Source: Streptococcus ferus DSM 20646
Lineage (GTDB): Bacteria; Bacillota; Bacilli; Lactobacillales; Streptococcaceae
Assembly: GCF_000372425.1 (NCBI RefSeq)
Contig: NZ_AQVD01000001.1
Coordinates: forward strand, 434,001-498,000
Direction: 5' to 3'
DNA: 64,000 nucleotides
A model generated the notes under the pieces. It did no database searches. It was not told the DNA's origin and was given only the letters and a program-made list of their open reading frames with translations. The position numbers and the translations under genes were made by a program. This document shows, piece after piece, positions 46,410-56,534 of the stretch (positions are counted from its first letter, which is position 1; the number at the start of each line of letters is the position of its first letter).

Positions 46410-46772
46410 TTGGTTGAGAATAAGTTAAAACAAATTAACATTAGGGTAACTGAGGATGAAAAAGAACGCATAGCTGCTAAAGCTGAAGAAAGTGGTGCGA
46501 AGATATCAGATTATATTCGCAACAAACTTCTTAATGATTCTGCTGAAGCCAGTAGCCAATTTTATCAAATGAGATATGACTATATTCAAAAATTGTATGC
46601 GCAAGTAACAGAACATTCCAAACAACAGCAAAAAACGATTGATCAGCTTTTTGCTATGTTAGAGGCTGAACGCGAAAAGAATCAGTCGCTCCTTGAAAAC
46701 CAGCCCAAAGCCAAAAGATCTTTCTTTAAATCTTGGGGAGCTAAATTTAAAAAGCCCAAGAAAACGGATTAA
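46410..46772 (+). CDS. Ribbon-helix-helix/coiled-coil protein, MobC-like
   Basis: The 120-residue protein starts at TTG46410 after GGAG. Residues 5-45 (KQINIRVTEDEKERIAAKAEESGAKISDYIRNKL) match ribbon-helix-helix proteins of the MobC/plasmid mobilisation type. A coiled coil (about 55-100) and a basic tail with aromatic residues (SFFKSWGAKFKKPKK) follow, as in DUF536-like plasmid proteins. It has no relaxase partner nearby. It may be a captured plasmid or element gene, or a chromosomal DNA-binding protein. Confidence 0.6.
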   Translation: MVENKLKQINIRVTEDEKERIAAKAEESGAKISDYIRNKLLNDSAEASSQFYQMRYDYIQKLYAQVTEHSKQQQKTIDQLFAMLEAEREKNQSLLENQPKAKRSFFKSWGAKFKKPKKTD

Positions 46773-46789
46773 AGACCTCGCTTCTTTAG

Positions 46790-46818
46790 TTTACGTATTC
46801 CTGCTTTTTTTGTAAAAT
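46790..46818 (+). promoter_or_regulatory. coaB promoter close to the start codon
   Basis: TTTACG (46790-46795), 17 bases, TAAAAT (46813-46818). Only nine bases separate the -10 from ATG46828 and no SD is present, so the leader would be at most a few bases. Confidence 0.5.
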
Positions 46819-46827
46819 ACTATTATT

Positions 46828-47514
46828 ATGAAAATTTTGATAACATCCGGTGGCACAACAGAAAAAATTGATCAGGTCAGGGCCATAACTAATCACTCTT
46901 CTGGCAGGCTTGGCAAAGCAATAGCTGAGACATTTTTAAAACATGGTCACGATATCTGTCTTGTGACAACTTCTGCTGCTGAAAAACCGACTTCCCATCC
47001 CAAGCTATCTATTGTTCTGATAAGCAATGCCCAGGAACTTGCAGACAAGCTGGAATCACTCGTTCCTGAATATGATTGTATCATTCATGCAATGGCTGTC
47101 GCTGACTATACTCCACTTTATATGACTAGTTTAGATGAGGTTGAACAAACACATCCTGTATCGCAATTGTTAGAAAATCGCAACACAGAGGCTAAGATTT
47201 CTTCTGATAAGGATGTTCAGGTGCTTTTTTTGAAAAGAACCCCCAAAATCATTTCTTTAGTGAAAAAATGGAATCCCAACATTAAGTTGATTGGTTTTAA
47301 ACTTTTAGTTGGTGTTTCAAAAGAAGAGCTCCTGAAAGTTGCTCGCCAGAGTCTCTTGAAAAACAAGGCTGACTGCATTCTGGCTAATGATTTGCTTGAT
47401 ATCAACTCTTCTCAGCATAAGGCTTACTTGGTGTCTGCTCAAGATGTTTTCCAAGCAGGTACTAAAGAAGAAATTGCACACTTAATTTATGAAAAGGCTG
47501 TTCAAAATGACTAA
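46828..47514 (+). CDS. coaB: Phosphopantothenate-cysteine ligase CoaB
   Basis: It joins phosphopantothenate and cysteine in coenzyme A synthesis. The 228-residue protein is a stand-alone CoaB, as is usual in streptococci, where CoaB and CoaC are separate. Motifs: ILITSGGTTEKIDQVRAITNHSSGRLG at the N-terminus, HAMAVADYTP, and the nucleotide-binding LIGFKLL. It overlaps coaC by 8 bases. No Shine-Dalgarno is visible. Confidence 0.94.
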   Translation: MKILITSGGTTEKIDQVRAITNHSSGRLGKAIAETFLKHGHDICLVTTSAAEKPTSHPKLSIVLISNAQELADKLESLVPEYDCIIHAMAVADYTPLYMTSLDEVEQTHPVSQLLENRNTEAKISSDKDVQVLFLKRTPKIISLVKKWNPNIKLIGFKLLVGVSKEELLKVARQSLLKNKADCILANDLLDINSSQHKAYLVSAQDVFQAGTKEEIAHLIYEKAVQND

Positions 47515-48052
47515 AACAATAGCACTCGCTGTTTCGGGCAGCATCTCTGCTTATAAAGCTGCTGACTTAACTAGTCAGCTCAGAAAATTAGATTATGATA
47601 TCCATATTCTGATGACTGAAGCTGCGCAATCTTTTATTACCCCTTTGACATTGCAGGTTTTATCTAAGAATCCTGTTCATTTTGATTTAATGGCTGAAGA
47701 CAAGGCTGATCGTATTAATCATATTGATTTAGCCAAAAAAACAGACCTGTTCATCGTGGCCCCTGCTTCTGCTAATACAATAGCGCATCTGGCTCATGGT
47801 TTTGCAGATCATATAGTCACAGCTGTGGCGCTAGCCCTTCCCCCTCATGTTCCTAAATTAGTGGCACCAGCAATGAATACTCACATGTATCATAATCCAG
47901 TGACTCAAAGGAATATTGCCACCTTAGAACAATTGGGTTATCAAGAAATACCACCTAAATCTGCTCTCCTAGCCTGTGGAGATGTGGGAAAAGGAGCTTT
48001 AGCGGATTTAGAATTTATCGTGAAGACAATAGAGGAGAGAATGAATGGCTAG
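47507..48052 (+). CDS. coaC: Phosphopantothenoylcysteine decarboxylase CoaC
   Basis: This FMN flavoprotein decarboxylates 4'-phosphopantothenoylcysteine. The 181 residues include IALAVSGSISAYKAADLTSQLRK, the conserved PASANTIAHLAHGFADHI and APAMNTHMYHNP with the catalytic region and ALLACGDVGKGAL. ATG47507 lies inside the end of coaB, with AAAAGG upstream; a longer frame to 47489 is less likely. Confidence 0.94.
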   Translation: MTKTIALAVSGSISAYKAADLTSQLRKLDYDIHILMTEAAQSFITPLTLQVLSKNPVHFDLMAEDKADRINHIDLAKKTDLFIVAPASANTIAHLAHGFADHIVTAVALALPPHVPKLVAPAMNTHMYHNPVTQRNIATLEQLGYQEIPPKSALLACGDVGKGALADLEFIVKTIEERMNG

Positions 48053-48617
48053 AAAAAATCGTTCACAAAATATTGCAGTAATTGCTGTTTTTTTTGCTGT
48101 CATGTTGGTGGTTCATCTTCTTTCAAGCCTTGTTTTTAATTTTTGGCCTGTTCCTATCAAGCCCACCATTATTCATATCCCTGTAATCATTGCATCTATT
48201 GTTTATGGTCCTCGGGTCGGCGGTACTCTGGGGGGATTGATGGGGCTGGTTAGTGTGATTCATAATACCATCTTCCTCATGCCGACGAGTTATCTTTTTT
48301 CGCCATTTGTTGCGCCAGGTAATGTTTACTCTCTTATTATCGCCCTTGTTCCGCGGATTATGATTGGTATCCTCCCTTATTTTGTTTACAAATATTTGAA
48401 AAACCGATTTGGCTTACTTTGTGCTGGTGCCGTGGGCTCTGCTACAAATACGGTTCTTGTTCTCTCGGGAATTTTCATCTTTTTCGTTCAGGCTAACAAT
48501 AGCAATGTTAAAGCATTCCTAGCCACAATTGTATGGAGTAATTCCATAGCTGAGCTCCTCATTGCAACAGTAGTAACTGTTATAGCCGTACCTCGCTTAC
48601 AGAAATTAAAAAAATAA
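48045..48617 (+). CDS. panT: ECF transporter substrate-binding (S) component, probably PanT
   Basis: The 190-residue integral membrane protein has about six helices and the N-terminal AxxxA-like helix (IAVIAVFFAVMLVVHLL) for docking the shared ECF energising module. Overlap with coaC by 8 bases and the pathway context indicate pantothenate as the vitamin. Motifs such as KPTIIHIPVIIASIVYGPRVGGTLGGLMG are typical of S components. The ATPases (EcfA1/A2) and EcfT are elsewhere. Confidence 0.82.
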   Translation: MARKNRSQNIAVIAVFFAVMLVVHLLSSLVFNFWPVPIKPTIIHIPVIIASIVYGPRVGGTLGGLMGLVSVIHNTIFLMPTSYLFSPFVAPGNVYSLIIALVPRIMIGILPYFVYKYLKNRFGLLCAGAVGSATNTVLVLSGIFIFFVQANNSNVKAFLATIVWSNSIAELLIATVVTVIAVPRLQKLKK

Positions 48618-48642
48618 TCACGGAAAAACGTGATTTTTTTTC
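48615..48642 (+). terminator. coaBC-panT terminator
   Basis: ATCACG (48617-48622) and CGTGAT (48629-48634) pair, then eight T's. Confidence 0.85.
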
Positions 48643-48649
48643 ATGAAAA

Positions 48650-48658
48650 TGGTATAAT
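48650..48658 (+). promoter_or_regulatory. pgm extended -10 promoter
   Basis: TGGTATAAT (TATAAT at 48653-48658), 32 bases before the start, with AGGAG between. Confidence 0.6.
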
Positions 48659-48690
48659 GAAAGCGTTTAAAAAAATAAAAGGAGTAGGTT

Positions 48691-50409
48691 ATGGCTTATC
48701 AAGACAATTATCAAAAATGGGTAGACTTCAATCAGCTTCCAGATTATCTCCGTAAAGATTTGGAAGCCATGGACGAAAAAACGAAAGAAGATGCTTTCTA
48801 TACTAACCTTGAATTTGGTACAGCAGGCATGCGAGGCTATATCGGTGCTGGAACAAACCGGATTAATATCTATGTCGTGCGTCAGGCTACCGAAGGCTTA
48901 GCTAAACTTATTGAGACAAAAGGGGATGAAGCCAAGAATCGTGGGGTCGCTATTGCTTATGATTCGCGCCACTTCTCTCCAGAGTTTGCACAAGACTCAG
49001 CTCGTGTATTGGCAGAGCATGGTATAAAATCCTATGTCTTTGAAAGCCTGCGTCCTACGCCTGAGTTATCGTTTGCTGTAAGACATCTTAACGCATTTGC
49101 TGGTATTATGGTGACAGCCAGCCATAATCCTGCTCCTTTTAATGGCTATAAAGTGTATGGGGAAGACGGCGGACAAATGCCTCCTGCCGATGCTGATGCC
49201 TTAACGGATTTTATTCGTGCCATTGACAATCCTTTTGCCATTGAAGTTGCTGATTTTGAAGCTGCTAAGTCAGAAGGACTGATTGAAATCATTGGAGAAG
49301 CTGTTGATGCCGAATACCTTAAAGAAGTTAAGGAAGTTAATATCAATCAAGATTTAATTGATAAATTTGGCAAGGACATGAAAATTGTCTATACACCATT
49401 GCATGGTACTGGCGAAATGCTTGCTAGACGTGCCCTTGCACAGGCTGGTTTCCAATCTGTTCAAGTGGTTGAAGCTCAAGCGAAAGCTGATCCTGATTTT
49501 TCAACGGTAAAATCACCTAACCCTGAAAGTCAGGCTGCCTTTGCTTTGGCTGAAGAATTGGGGCGTCAGGTTGATGCTGATGTTTTGGTGGCGACCGACC
49601 CCGATGCTGACCGTCTAGGTGTTGAGATCCGTCAAGCTGATGGCTCTTATTGGAATTTATCTGGTAATCAGATCGGTGCCTTAATCGCAAAATATATTTT
49701 AGAAGCCCATAAACAGGCCGGTACTCTTCCAGACAATGCTGCTTTGGCAAAATCAATCGTCTCAACTGAACTGGTAACCAAGATTGCTGAAAGCTACGGG
49801 GCGACGATGTTTAATGTTTTGACAGGTTTCAAGTTTATTGCTGAGAAGATTCAAGAATTTGAAGATACTGGCAATCATACCTACATGTTTGGTTTTGAAG
49901 AAAGTTTCGGCTATTTAATCAAACCCTTTGTTCGCGATAAAGATGCAATTCAGGCTGTTCTCATTGTTGCTGAAATTGCAGCTTACTACCGTTCACGTGG
50001 TCTGACACTTGCTGATGGTATTGATGAAATCTTTAAAGAATATGGTTATTTCGCTGAAAAGACCGTTTCTGTAACGCTCTCAGGTGTTGACGGTGCTGCT
50101 GAAATCAAAAAAATTATGGACAAATTCCGTACTTCTGCTCCTGCAGACTTCAATGCCACACCTATTTCCCTAACTGAGGATTTCCTAGAACTGACAGCCA
50201 AAGATAAAGATGGTCAGGTCACTACTTTGACGACTCCTCCAAGCAATGTCCTTAAGTATACTCTTGCTGATGACTCATGGATTGCGGTTCGCCCTTCTGG
50301 AACAGAACCAAAAATTAAGTTTTATATCGCGACTGTTGGGCAAACCTTAGAAGAAGCTGAAACAAAAATTGCTACGATTGAAAAGGAAATCAACGACTTT
50401 GTTGGTTAA
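48691..50409 (+). CDS. pgm: Phosphoglucomutase (phospho-sugar mutase)
   Basis: It interconverts glucose-1-phosphate and glucose-6-phosphate and so supplies cell-wall polysaccharide and glycogen precursors. The 572-residue protein has the catalytic phosphoserine loop VTASHNPAPFNGYKVYGEDG, metal loop ATDPDADRLGVE, sugar-binding GFEESFGYLI and phosphate-binding RPSGTEPKIKFY. It is the standard streptococcal Pgm. Confidence 0.96.
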   Translation: MAYQDNYQKWVDFNQLPDYLRKDLEAMDEKTKEDAFYTNLEFGTAGMRGYIGAGTNRINIYVVRQATEGLAKLIETKGDEAKNRGVAIAYDSRHFSPEFAQDSARVLAEHGIKSYVFESLRPTPELSFAVRHLNAFAGIMVTASHNPAPFNGYKVYGEDGGQMPPADADALTDFIRAIDNPFAIEVADFEAAKSEGLIEIIGEAVDAEYLKEVKEVNINQDLIDKFGKDMKIVYTPLHGTGEMLARRALAQAGFQSVQVVEAQAKADPDFSTVKSPNPESQAAFALAEELGRQVDADVLVATDPDADRLGVEIRQADGSYWNLSGNQIGALIAKYILEAHKQAGTLPDNAALAKSIVSTELVTKIAESYGATMFNVLTGFKFIAEKIQEFEDTGNHTYMFGFEESFGYLIKPFVRDKDAIQAVLIVAEIAAYYRSRGLTLADGIDEIFKEYGYFAEKTVSVTLSGVDGAAEIKKIMDKFRTSAPADFNATPISLTEDFLELTAKDKDGQVTTLTTPPSNVLKYTLADDSWIAVRPSGTEPKIKFYIATVGQTLEEAETKIATIEKEINDFVG

Positions 50410-50411
50410 TC

Positions 50412-50442
50412 AAAAAGAACTGAGATCATCTCAGTTCTTTTT
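50412..50442. terminator. Bidirectional terminator between convergent pgm and pmp23-like gene
   Basis: Perfect 15-base arms (50412-50426 and 50428-50442; AAAAAGAACTGAGAT and its complement) surround one base. Confidence 0.85.
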
Positions 50443-50454
50443 AATTGTTTTGTT

Positions 50455-51060
50455 TTACAGTCGACTGACCAATTTGATTAAACCTAAGTTAAACTGGACT
50501 TGTTTCGCATAGTAGATGTTGCCGCCATCCTTATATAATTGACCGCCGCCATAGAAAAGAGCGACTGGATTATAATATTGGTAGGTTTCACCACTGGTAT
50601 TGCCTAAACTTGGAGCTACCACATTTTTGGAATACTTCTTAGCCAACGAGATGGTATTCTTACCACCATTTTTAGAAACATAGGCAATATAGTTTTTCCC
50701 AAAATTGTAGGCCTGTATAGCGGTCCAGACATCCGTCTTCTTTTCTCGAGCTTCCTGGAGATTCTCAGATAATACAGTTACGCCCTGTTTCACACTTTCT
50801 CGGCTGTCTGTAATGGTGTTTTTGACTCCTGTCGAACTTTCGCTTGACTGCATGAGATCACTCTCCTGGCCTTTGGTTTCCGTGTAAATCATGGCAAGGA
50901 CTAGGTCTTCATTGGTTTTATTATCATTTTCATCAAGAATTTCCTTAACCATGGTTCGATAGACAAGGACATTCTTCACGTTGTTATAGGTAATGGCCAA
51001 CTGATAACCAAGAACGATGAGTATGGCTAAGAGAACCAGTTTAATTAGTCTTTTTTTCAT
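50455..51060 (-). CDS. Pmp23-like lysozyme-fold peptidoglycan hydrolase
   Basis: The 201-residue protein has one N-terminal transmembrane anchor (LVLLAILIVLGYQL) and a lysozyme-like domain (about 50-200) with the catalytic Glu in LVLAMIYTETKGQESDLMQSSES and later WTAIQAYNFGKNYIAYV. It resembles pneumococcal Pmp23, which affects division and wall hydrolysis. It is the last gene of the tdk-prfA-prmC-tsaC-glyA-ndpA cluster, the same order I recall for pneumococcus. Confidence 0.85.
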   Translation of the reverse strand: MKKRLIKLVLLAILIVLGYQLAITYNNVKNVLVYRTMVKEILDENDNKTNEDLVLAMIYTETKGQESDLMQSSESSTGVKNTITDSRESVKQGVTVLSENLQEAREKKTDVWTAIQAYNFGKNYIAYVSKNGGKNTISLAKKYSKNVVAPSLGNTSGETYQYYNPVALFYGGGQLYKDGGNIYYAKQVQFNLGLIKLVSRL

Positions 51061-51061
51061 A

Positions 51062-52036
51062 TCACTTACTTTGTATGTCTTGAATATTTTTAATCAAGAT
51101 AGAATAGGTCCCGTCTTGATTTTGGATAAATTCTACCGACTCAGCATCTTGAAAAACACGAGTGGGAACCAACATTTCAATGCCATTTGACAAAGAGAGT
51201 TTTTGGTTCTCAAGTTTTTTGGTTTGGCGTGAATGGTCAATATCAGAAATGTTAATGGGCTCTGGAATGGTTTCTTTCACTTGGTCTACAAAAGATAATC
51301 TAGCTGTCAGATTGGAATCAAAGAGTTGATCAGCCAGTTTTTCAGGAGACAGCTCTTCTTCTCCTTCCAAATGATCGTAGATAACGCTCTTCATTTTCGA
51401 TTGGAAGGTGAAGTCATCTTGGTTGAAGTTCTCCGCAATTTTTTGAGCGGTATGTTCCAGAGTTTTAATTGATTTTTTAACAGATTGCTCGGGCGTTACC
51501 TGCAAAAGATTCTCGGAAAAATAATTGGCAAAGGAGCCGTTATGCTTGATACGTTTTTCGATGAGATAATACTGTCTGCTTGTTAGATTAACAACCAGGG
51601 CTTCATCTGGCGTTTGGGCTGCGCTGGGTAAATTATTCTGGGTGATTTGAATAGGACTTTCTTCCCCGATGATGTGTGCCAAATGTTCGCGTAATGCGAG
51701 CCTAAGAAAAGCAAAATATGACACACCATCTTTGTCAAACTGAATGAAAATCAAATCGTTTGTTTTTTGATTTTCGCTGATAACAAAGGCTTCTCTCCAA
51801 AGTTTAGCAATGGTTTGTGAGGAGACTGCCAAATCATCCTCAATCTTTGCAAAGAAAGGGCTGTTGGCTTCAAAATAGCCCCGTTTCGCTTCCTCTGAAA
51901 AGACACGACTTAATTTTTTTCGAAAATAGTCATCTAATCTAGGGGTCAGCTCTATCGGCGAAGTAGCTAAATGAAGTTCTGTGTCGTCGGGCCGAAACTG
52001 ATGAATAATAACTTGTTTAATATAAAAGTCCATCAT
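51062..52036 (-). CDS. Nucleoid-associated protein, NdpA/YejK family
   Basis: The 324-residue protein begins MMDFYIKQVIIHQFRPDDTELHLATSPIEL, with the family's KSxxL-like and YFEANSPFF segments, and ends DGTYSILIKNI. Members associate with the nucleoid in Gram-negative bacteria; a role in streptococci is undefined. It is translationally adjacent to both neighbours (1-base gaps). Confidence 0.8.
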   Translation of the reverse strand: MMDFYIKQVIIHQFRPDDTELHLATSPIELTPRLDDYFRKKLSRVFSEEAKRGYFEANSPFFAKIEDDLAVSSQTIAKLWREAFVISENQKTNDLIFIQFDKDGVSYFAFLRLALREHLAHIIGEESPIQITQNNLPSAAQTPDEALVVNLTSRQYYLIEKRIKHNGSFANYFSENLLQVTPEQSVKKSIKTLEHTAQKIAENFNQDDFTFQSKMKSVIYDHLEGEEELSPEKLADQLFDSNLTARLSFVDQVKETIPEPINISDIDHSRQTKKLENQKLSLSNGIEMLVPTRVFQDAESVEFIQNQDGTYSILIKNIQDIQSK

Positions 52037-52037
52037 T

Positions 52038-53297
52038 TTAGAGGTTCTCGTATAGCGGATAAGCCTCGGTCAGCTCTTTAACTTCTTGACGGACCTGGTC
52101 TAAAACGTCTTCGTTCTCGATGTTTTCAAGCGTCTTAACAATCAGTTCAGCGACTTTGCGACATTCCGCAACACCAAATCCACGTGCCGTAACTGCTGCT
52201 GTTCCAATTCGAATACCTGATGTTTTGAAGGGAGATAGTTGCTCAAATGGGATAGAGTTCTTGTTCAAGGTAATATTGACCTCATCAAGAACAGTTTGGG
52301 CTATTTTTCCATTTTCAACCACTTGAGTGACATCAACTAAGAAAACATGATTGTCTGTTCCGCCTGAAATAACACGGAAATGATCGTGCTGGTTAAAGAC
52401 TTCGGCCATTGCTTGACAGTTTTTAATGATATCTTGGGCATAAGTCTTCCATGATGGGTCGAGATTTTCCTTAAACCCAATTGCTTTAGCAGCAATGACG
52501 TGCTCCAAAGGTCCGCCTTGCAATCCTGGAAAGACTGCAGAATTGATTTTTTTAGCAAGATCATCATCGTTGGTTAACACCAGTCCACCACGTGGGCCGC
52601 GGAGTGTCTTATGAGTTGTTGTTGTCGTGATATCAGCATAAGGGACTGGGCTTGGGTGTTCACCGGCAGCTACTAGGCCTGCGATATGAGCCATATCAAC
52701 CATTAGTTTCGCTCCGACAGCATCAGCAATCTCACGGAATTTAGCAAAATCAATGATACGTGAATAAGCAGATGCACCAGCAACAATCAACTTGGGCTGC
52801 ACTTCTTTAGCTTGTTCTAAAATTTGATCATAATCTAGCAATTCTGTCTCTGGATCAACATTATAGGCAACGAAGTTATAGGTTTTCCCTGAAAAGCTAA
52901 CGGAGGCACCGTGTGTCAAATGACCGCCCGCAGCTAAGTCTAATCCCATAACAGTATCGCCTGGTTCGATTAAAGCCATATAGGCCGCTGCGTTGGCTTG
53001 ACTGCCTGAATGCGGCTGAACATTGGCATGCTTAGCTCCAAAAAGTTCTTTAGCGCGTTCAATCGCCAATGTTTCGATGACATCAACACATTCTGTGCCG
53101 CCGTAATAACGTTTCCCTGGGTAGCCTTCTGCATATTTATTGGTTAAAATAGTGCCTTGGGCAGCCATAATCGCTTTGGAAACGGTGTTTTCTGAGGCGA
53201 TTAGCTCAATATTGTTCTGCTGACGTTTTTCTTCGGCCTCGATAGCTTCCCAAACATCCGTATCATACTGCTTAAAATTTTCTTTATCAAAAATCAT
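52038..53297 (-). CDS. glyA: Serine hydroxymethyltransferase
   Basis: This PLP enzyme converts serine and THF into glycine and methylene-THF. The 419 residues include the PLP lysine in [14 protein letters not shown], the N-terminal [10 protein letters not shown] and [11 protein letters not shown]. Together with fhs and trmFO it belongs to folate one-carbon metabolism. Confidence 0.97.
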   Translation of the reverse strand: MIFDKENFKQYDTDVWEAIEAEEKRQQNNIELIASENTVSKAIMAAQGTILTNKYAEGYPGKRYYGGTECVDVIETLAIERAKELFGAKHANVQPHSGSQANAAAYMALIEPGDTVMGLDLAAGGHLTHGASVSFSGKTYNFVAYNVDPETELLDYDQILEQAKEVQPKLIVAGASAYSRIIDFAKFREIADAVGAKLMVDMAHIAGLVAAGEHPSPVPYADITTTTTHKTLRGPRGGLVLTNDDDLAKKINSAVFPGLQGGPLEHVIAAKAIGFKENLDPSWKTYAQDIIKNCQAMAEVFNQHDHFRVISGGTDNHVFLVDVTQVVENGKIAQTVLDEVNITLNKNSIPFEQLSPFKTSGIRIGTAAVTARGFGVAECRKVAELIVKTLENIENEDVLDQVRQEVKELTEAYPLYENL

Positions 53298-53311
53298 GCT
53301 TATTGCTCCTT

Positions 53312-53899
53312 TTAAAATCTTATCTCTTTTATTTTATCAAGAATTTGCTCTTTTGTGACAATACCTTGTCTTAATATTTTAGCACGGTCACCTGAGATAT
53401 CTAGAATTGTTGAATCCACTCCTTGGATAGCCATATCATCTTCAATCCCTGGAATTTCAGGGAAATAGGTTTTTATTTGGTGGAAATACTGGCCGCTTTT
53501 TTGACCGGAAATATTGGCAGACGGTCCAATTAAAGGGCCAAAACGTTTAATATAATCAAGTGTTTTGGCATGCTTGGGAATCCGAAAACCGACAGTATTC
53601 TTGCCAGAATTAATCCATAAAGGGACTTGGTCATTGGCCTGAAGAATTAAAGTGAGCGGACCTGGAAGAAAAGCGTCCACCAGATCTGCTAGGTAGGTCG
53701 GAGGGTTCTTTGAAAATCGTAAAATATCTTGAAGGGAAGCCACATTCAGATTCATGGCTTTTTCTTGAGGACGGTGTTTGAGCTGGTAGACTGCTTCGAC
53801 GGCTTTCTTATCAAGGGCTTTGGCAAATAAGCCATAAACCGTTTCTGTTGGCAGAATTACGGCCTGACCTTGCCCCAGTGCATGAGCCAATTTATCCAT
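53312..53899 (-). CDS. tsaC: L-threonylcarbamoyladenylate synthase (Sua5/TsaC)
   Basis: It makes threonylcarbamoyl-AMP for the t6A37 tRNA modification. The 195 residues show [40 protein letters not shown] and [12 protein letters not shown]. It is the short TsaC form without the C-terminal Sua5 domain. I chose ATG53899 ([11 protein letters not shown]), overlapping the end of prmC by 8 bases with GGTGG upstream. Confidence 0.94.
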   Translation of the reverse strand: MDKLAHALGQGQAVILPTETVYGLFAKALDKKAVEAVYQLKHRPQEKAMNLNVASLQDILRFSKNPPTYLADLVDAFLPGPLTLILQANDQVPLWINSGKNTVGFRIPKHAKTLDYIKRFGPLIGPSANISGQKSGQYFHQIKTYFPEIPGIEDDMAIQGVDSTILDISGDRAKILRQGIVTKEQILDKIKEIRF

Positions 53900-54722
53900 A
53901 ATCAACGACCACCATTCTCTCTTTATCAAAACTATCTTTTAATACTCGAACCCTTCGATTGGGAAAGGCTTGCTCAAAAAGTTGTTTAAGGACCTCTCCC
54001 TGCTTGTAGCCTATCTCCAGATAGAGTTTACCTCCTTCTGTCAAATAGGAATTAGCCGATTGGGCTATGTGTCTGTAGATGGCAAATCCATCCTCATCTG
54101 CAAAAAGGGCTAGATGAGGTTCGTGTCGGAAGACATTCTGATCAACCTCATCCTTATCTTTATAAGAAATATAGGGAGGGTTAGAGACAATAATATCAAA
54201 CTTTCCTGAAATATTCCTAAAAAGATCCGATTGAATCAAATTGAGCTGGACCTGATTTTTTTCGGCATTTTCCCTAGCAAGCTCTAAAGCGTCACGGGAA
54301 ATGTCACTGGCTGTCAGCCGCCAATTTTTTTTGACCTTTGCCAGAGCCAACGCAATGGCGCCGCTTCCTGTTCCAATATCAAGGACATCTAGCTTCTCGT
54401 CGGTATTTTCTTCAATGATTAGCTGAACCAACTCTTCCGTTTCCGGCCTGGGAATGAGAACTCTGTCATCTACTTTAAGCACCAACTCCCTAAAATAGGC
54501 TGTTTTAGCAATGTATTGGGCTGGTGTATGTGTTTTTAGCTGCTCTGCAATCTCTATCAGTAAGCGGTTGTCAGCAGCTTCCACTTCTTTGGAGAGATTA
54601 AGCACCAAATCGGTCTGATTCCATCCTTTGAGTTCCTTGAAAGCATAAAGAAGGCTCTCTTTGTCTTCGCCAAAAGGGCTTAATTCCTGTTCAAGCTGAT
54701 GGATAATCTGTCCGTAATTCAT
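53892..54722 (-). CDS. prmC: Peptide chain release factor methyltransferase PrmC
   Basis: It methylates the Gln of the GGQ motif in release factors. The 276 residues have an N-terminal helical substrate-recognition domain and a SAM domain (VLDIGTGSGAIALALA) with the NPPY motif (IIVSNPPYIS). It sits directly downstream of prfA, its substrate, with stop and start overlapping (TAATG). Confidence 0.96.
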   Translation of the reverse strand: MNYGQIIHQLEQELSPFGEDKESLLYAFKELKGWNQTDLVLNLSKEVEAADNRLLIEIAEQLKTHTPAQYIAKTAYFRELVLKVDDRVLIPRPETEELVQLIIEENTDEKLDVLDIGTGSGAIALALAKVKKNWRLTASDISRDALELARENAEKNQVQLNLIQSDLFRNISGKFDIIVSNPPYISYKDKDEVDQNVFRHEPHLALFADEDGFAIYRHIAQSANSYLTEGGKLYLEIGYKQGEVLKQLFEQAFPNRRVRVLKDSFDKERMVVVDYG

Positions 54723-55801
54723 TACTTGTTCAGCTCTTCTAATTTTTGTGTTTGATCATAGAGTACTAAGGCATCAATCACTTCGTCTAATTTACCTGAC
54801 AGAATGCTGTCCAACTTTTGCAGGGTTAGACCGATACGGTGATCGGTAACACGATTCTGAGGAAAATTATAGGTTCTGATGCGTTCGGAACGATCGCCTG
54901 TTCCGATGGTTGATTTACGCTCAGCATCTTGCTCGTCTTGCGCGATTTGAGCAAAATGGTCTGCGACTCGGGCTCGAATTATCTTCAGGGCCTTGTCTCG
55001 GTTTTTTTGCTGCGTTCTTTCTTCCTGCATCTCAACTTTGATATTGGTTGGGATATGGACCATTCTGACGGCTGTAGCGACCTTGTTGACATTTTGCCCG
55101 CCAGCACCAGAAGCGTGGTAGATATCGACCCGCAGATCTTTAGGATCAATATCATACTCGACTTCTTCAACTTCTGGCATAATCAAAACGGTTGCTGTCG
55201 AGGTGTGAACACGGCCTTGACTTTCGGTAACAGGTACACGCTGGACTCGATGTGCACCGGATTCATATTTCAGTTTCGAGTAAACTGATTGACCAGACAC
55301 CATAGCCACTACTTCTTTGATGCCACCGACACCATTATAAGAAGCTTCCATCACTTCAAAGCGCCAGCCTTGGTTTTCTGCATACTTTTGGTACATGGCT
55401 AATAAATCACCAGCAAAGAGAGCAGCTTCATCTCCTCCGGCAGCACCTCTGATTTCAAGAATGATGTTCTTATCATCATTGGGATCTTTTGGAAGCAGAA
55501 GAATTTTAAGTTTTTCTTCGTAGTCTTCCTTGGCTGCTTTAGAGTCTTTCAGTTCTTCTTTAGCCATCTCTTCTAATTCGGCGTCTCCAGAGGCATCTTT
55601 AATCATCTCTTCGGCATCTGAAATGTTTTGAATGATTTGTTTGTATTCGCGGTAAACAGTAACAGTTTCTCTGGTTGAAGCCTCTTCGCGAGACAAATCC
55701 ATAAAGCGTTTTGTATCGCTGACCACTTCTGGGTCACTCAATAATTCGCCGAGTTCTTCGTAGCGATCTTCGACCGCCTGTAATTGATCGTAAATATTCA
55801 T
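54722..55801 (-). CDS. prfA: Peptide chain release factor 1
   Basis: RF1 recognises UAA and UAG. The 359 residues contain the GGQ loop in [14 protein letters not shown] and the codon-reading region [14 protein letters not shown]; the tripeptide there is PVT, of the RF1 PxT type rather than RF2's SPF. The ATG overlaps the tdk stop (ATGA). Confidence 0.97.
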   Translation of the reverse strand: MNIYDQLQAVEDRYEELGELLSDPEVVSDTKRFMDLSREEASTRETVTVYREYKQIIQNISDAEEMIKDASGDAELEEMAKEELKDSKAAKEDYEEKLKILLLPKDPNDDKNIILEIRGAAGGDEAALFAGDLLAMYQKYAENQGWRFEVMEASYNGVGGIKEVVAMVSGQSVYSKLKYESGAHRVQRVPVTESQGRVHTSTATVLIMPEVEEVEYDIDPKDLRVDIYHASGAGGQNVNKVATAVRMVHIPTNIKVEMQEERTQQKNRDKALKIIRARVADHFAQIAQDEQDAERKSTIGTGDRSERIRTYNFPQNRVTDHRIGLTLQKLDSILSGKLDEVIDALVLYDQTQKLEELNK

Positions 55802-56391
55802 TTTGCTTTTTCAACCTCGTTTGTTATGTCAGGATGGAAATAGTGTTTGCGGCAGACTGGGATATAAGTCTCGTTACCGCCGATTTGAATCTGATCGCCT
55901 TCATAAACAGGCTGCCCGTCTTTGGTTCTTAAAACCATCGTAGCCTTCTTTGAACAGTATTGACAAATCGTTTTAATTTCATCAATCTTATCAGCTAAGA
56001 GCAGTAAATATTTCGAACCTTCAAACAGTTCGTTTTGGAAATCATTTTTCAGACCAAATGCCATCACAGGAACATTCAAGTCGTCAACTACTTTGGCCAA
56101 ATCGTAAACATTTTTTTTACTTAAAAATTGACATTCATCAATCAAAATACAGTAAGGTTTTTCCTTAAGCTGCTCAATATATGCAAAGATATCGGTCTCA
56201 TCAGAAATGGGAATGGCTTCTCTTCTCATGCCGATTCGACTAGAGACAACCCCAAAGGTGTCGCGATTATCTAAGGCGCTGGTCATGATAACAACCGGCT
56301 TATTTTGTTCTTCATAATTATGGGCAACCTTTAAAATTTCAATCGTTTTCCCAGAATTCATCGTGCCATACTTGTAGTATAACTGTGCCAA
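55798..56391 (-). CDS. tdk: Thymidine kinase
   Basis: It phosphorylates thymidine in salvage. The 197 residues have the P-loop YGTMNSGKT, the Asp-Glu motif LIDECQFL, the lasso domain with zinc cysteines (CQYCSKKA and a later CRKH). The start is TTG56391 after GGAG; no better start is in frame. Confidence 0.95.
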   Translation of the reverse strand: MAQLYYKYGTMNSGKTIEILKVAHNYEEQNKPVVIMTSALDNRDTFGVVSSRIGMRREAIPISDETDIFAYIEQLKEKPYCILIDECQFLSKKNVYDLAKVVDDLNVPVMAFGLKNDFQNELFEGSKYLLLLADKIDEIKTICQYCSKKATMVLRTKDGQPVYEGDQIQIGGNETYIPVCRKHYFHPDITNEVEKAK

Positions 56392-56534
56392 TTTCGTTTT
56401 TCTCCATCCGTTTCATTATCTTTTCTATTTTACCATAAAAGCAGGCATGTGGCATAGACTTCTCTTCTAAAACGTTTCCAGAAACAGCTATTTATGCTAA
56501 AATAAAAACATCTTAAAGAATAGAGGAACTGCTT

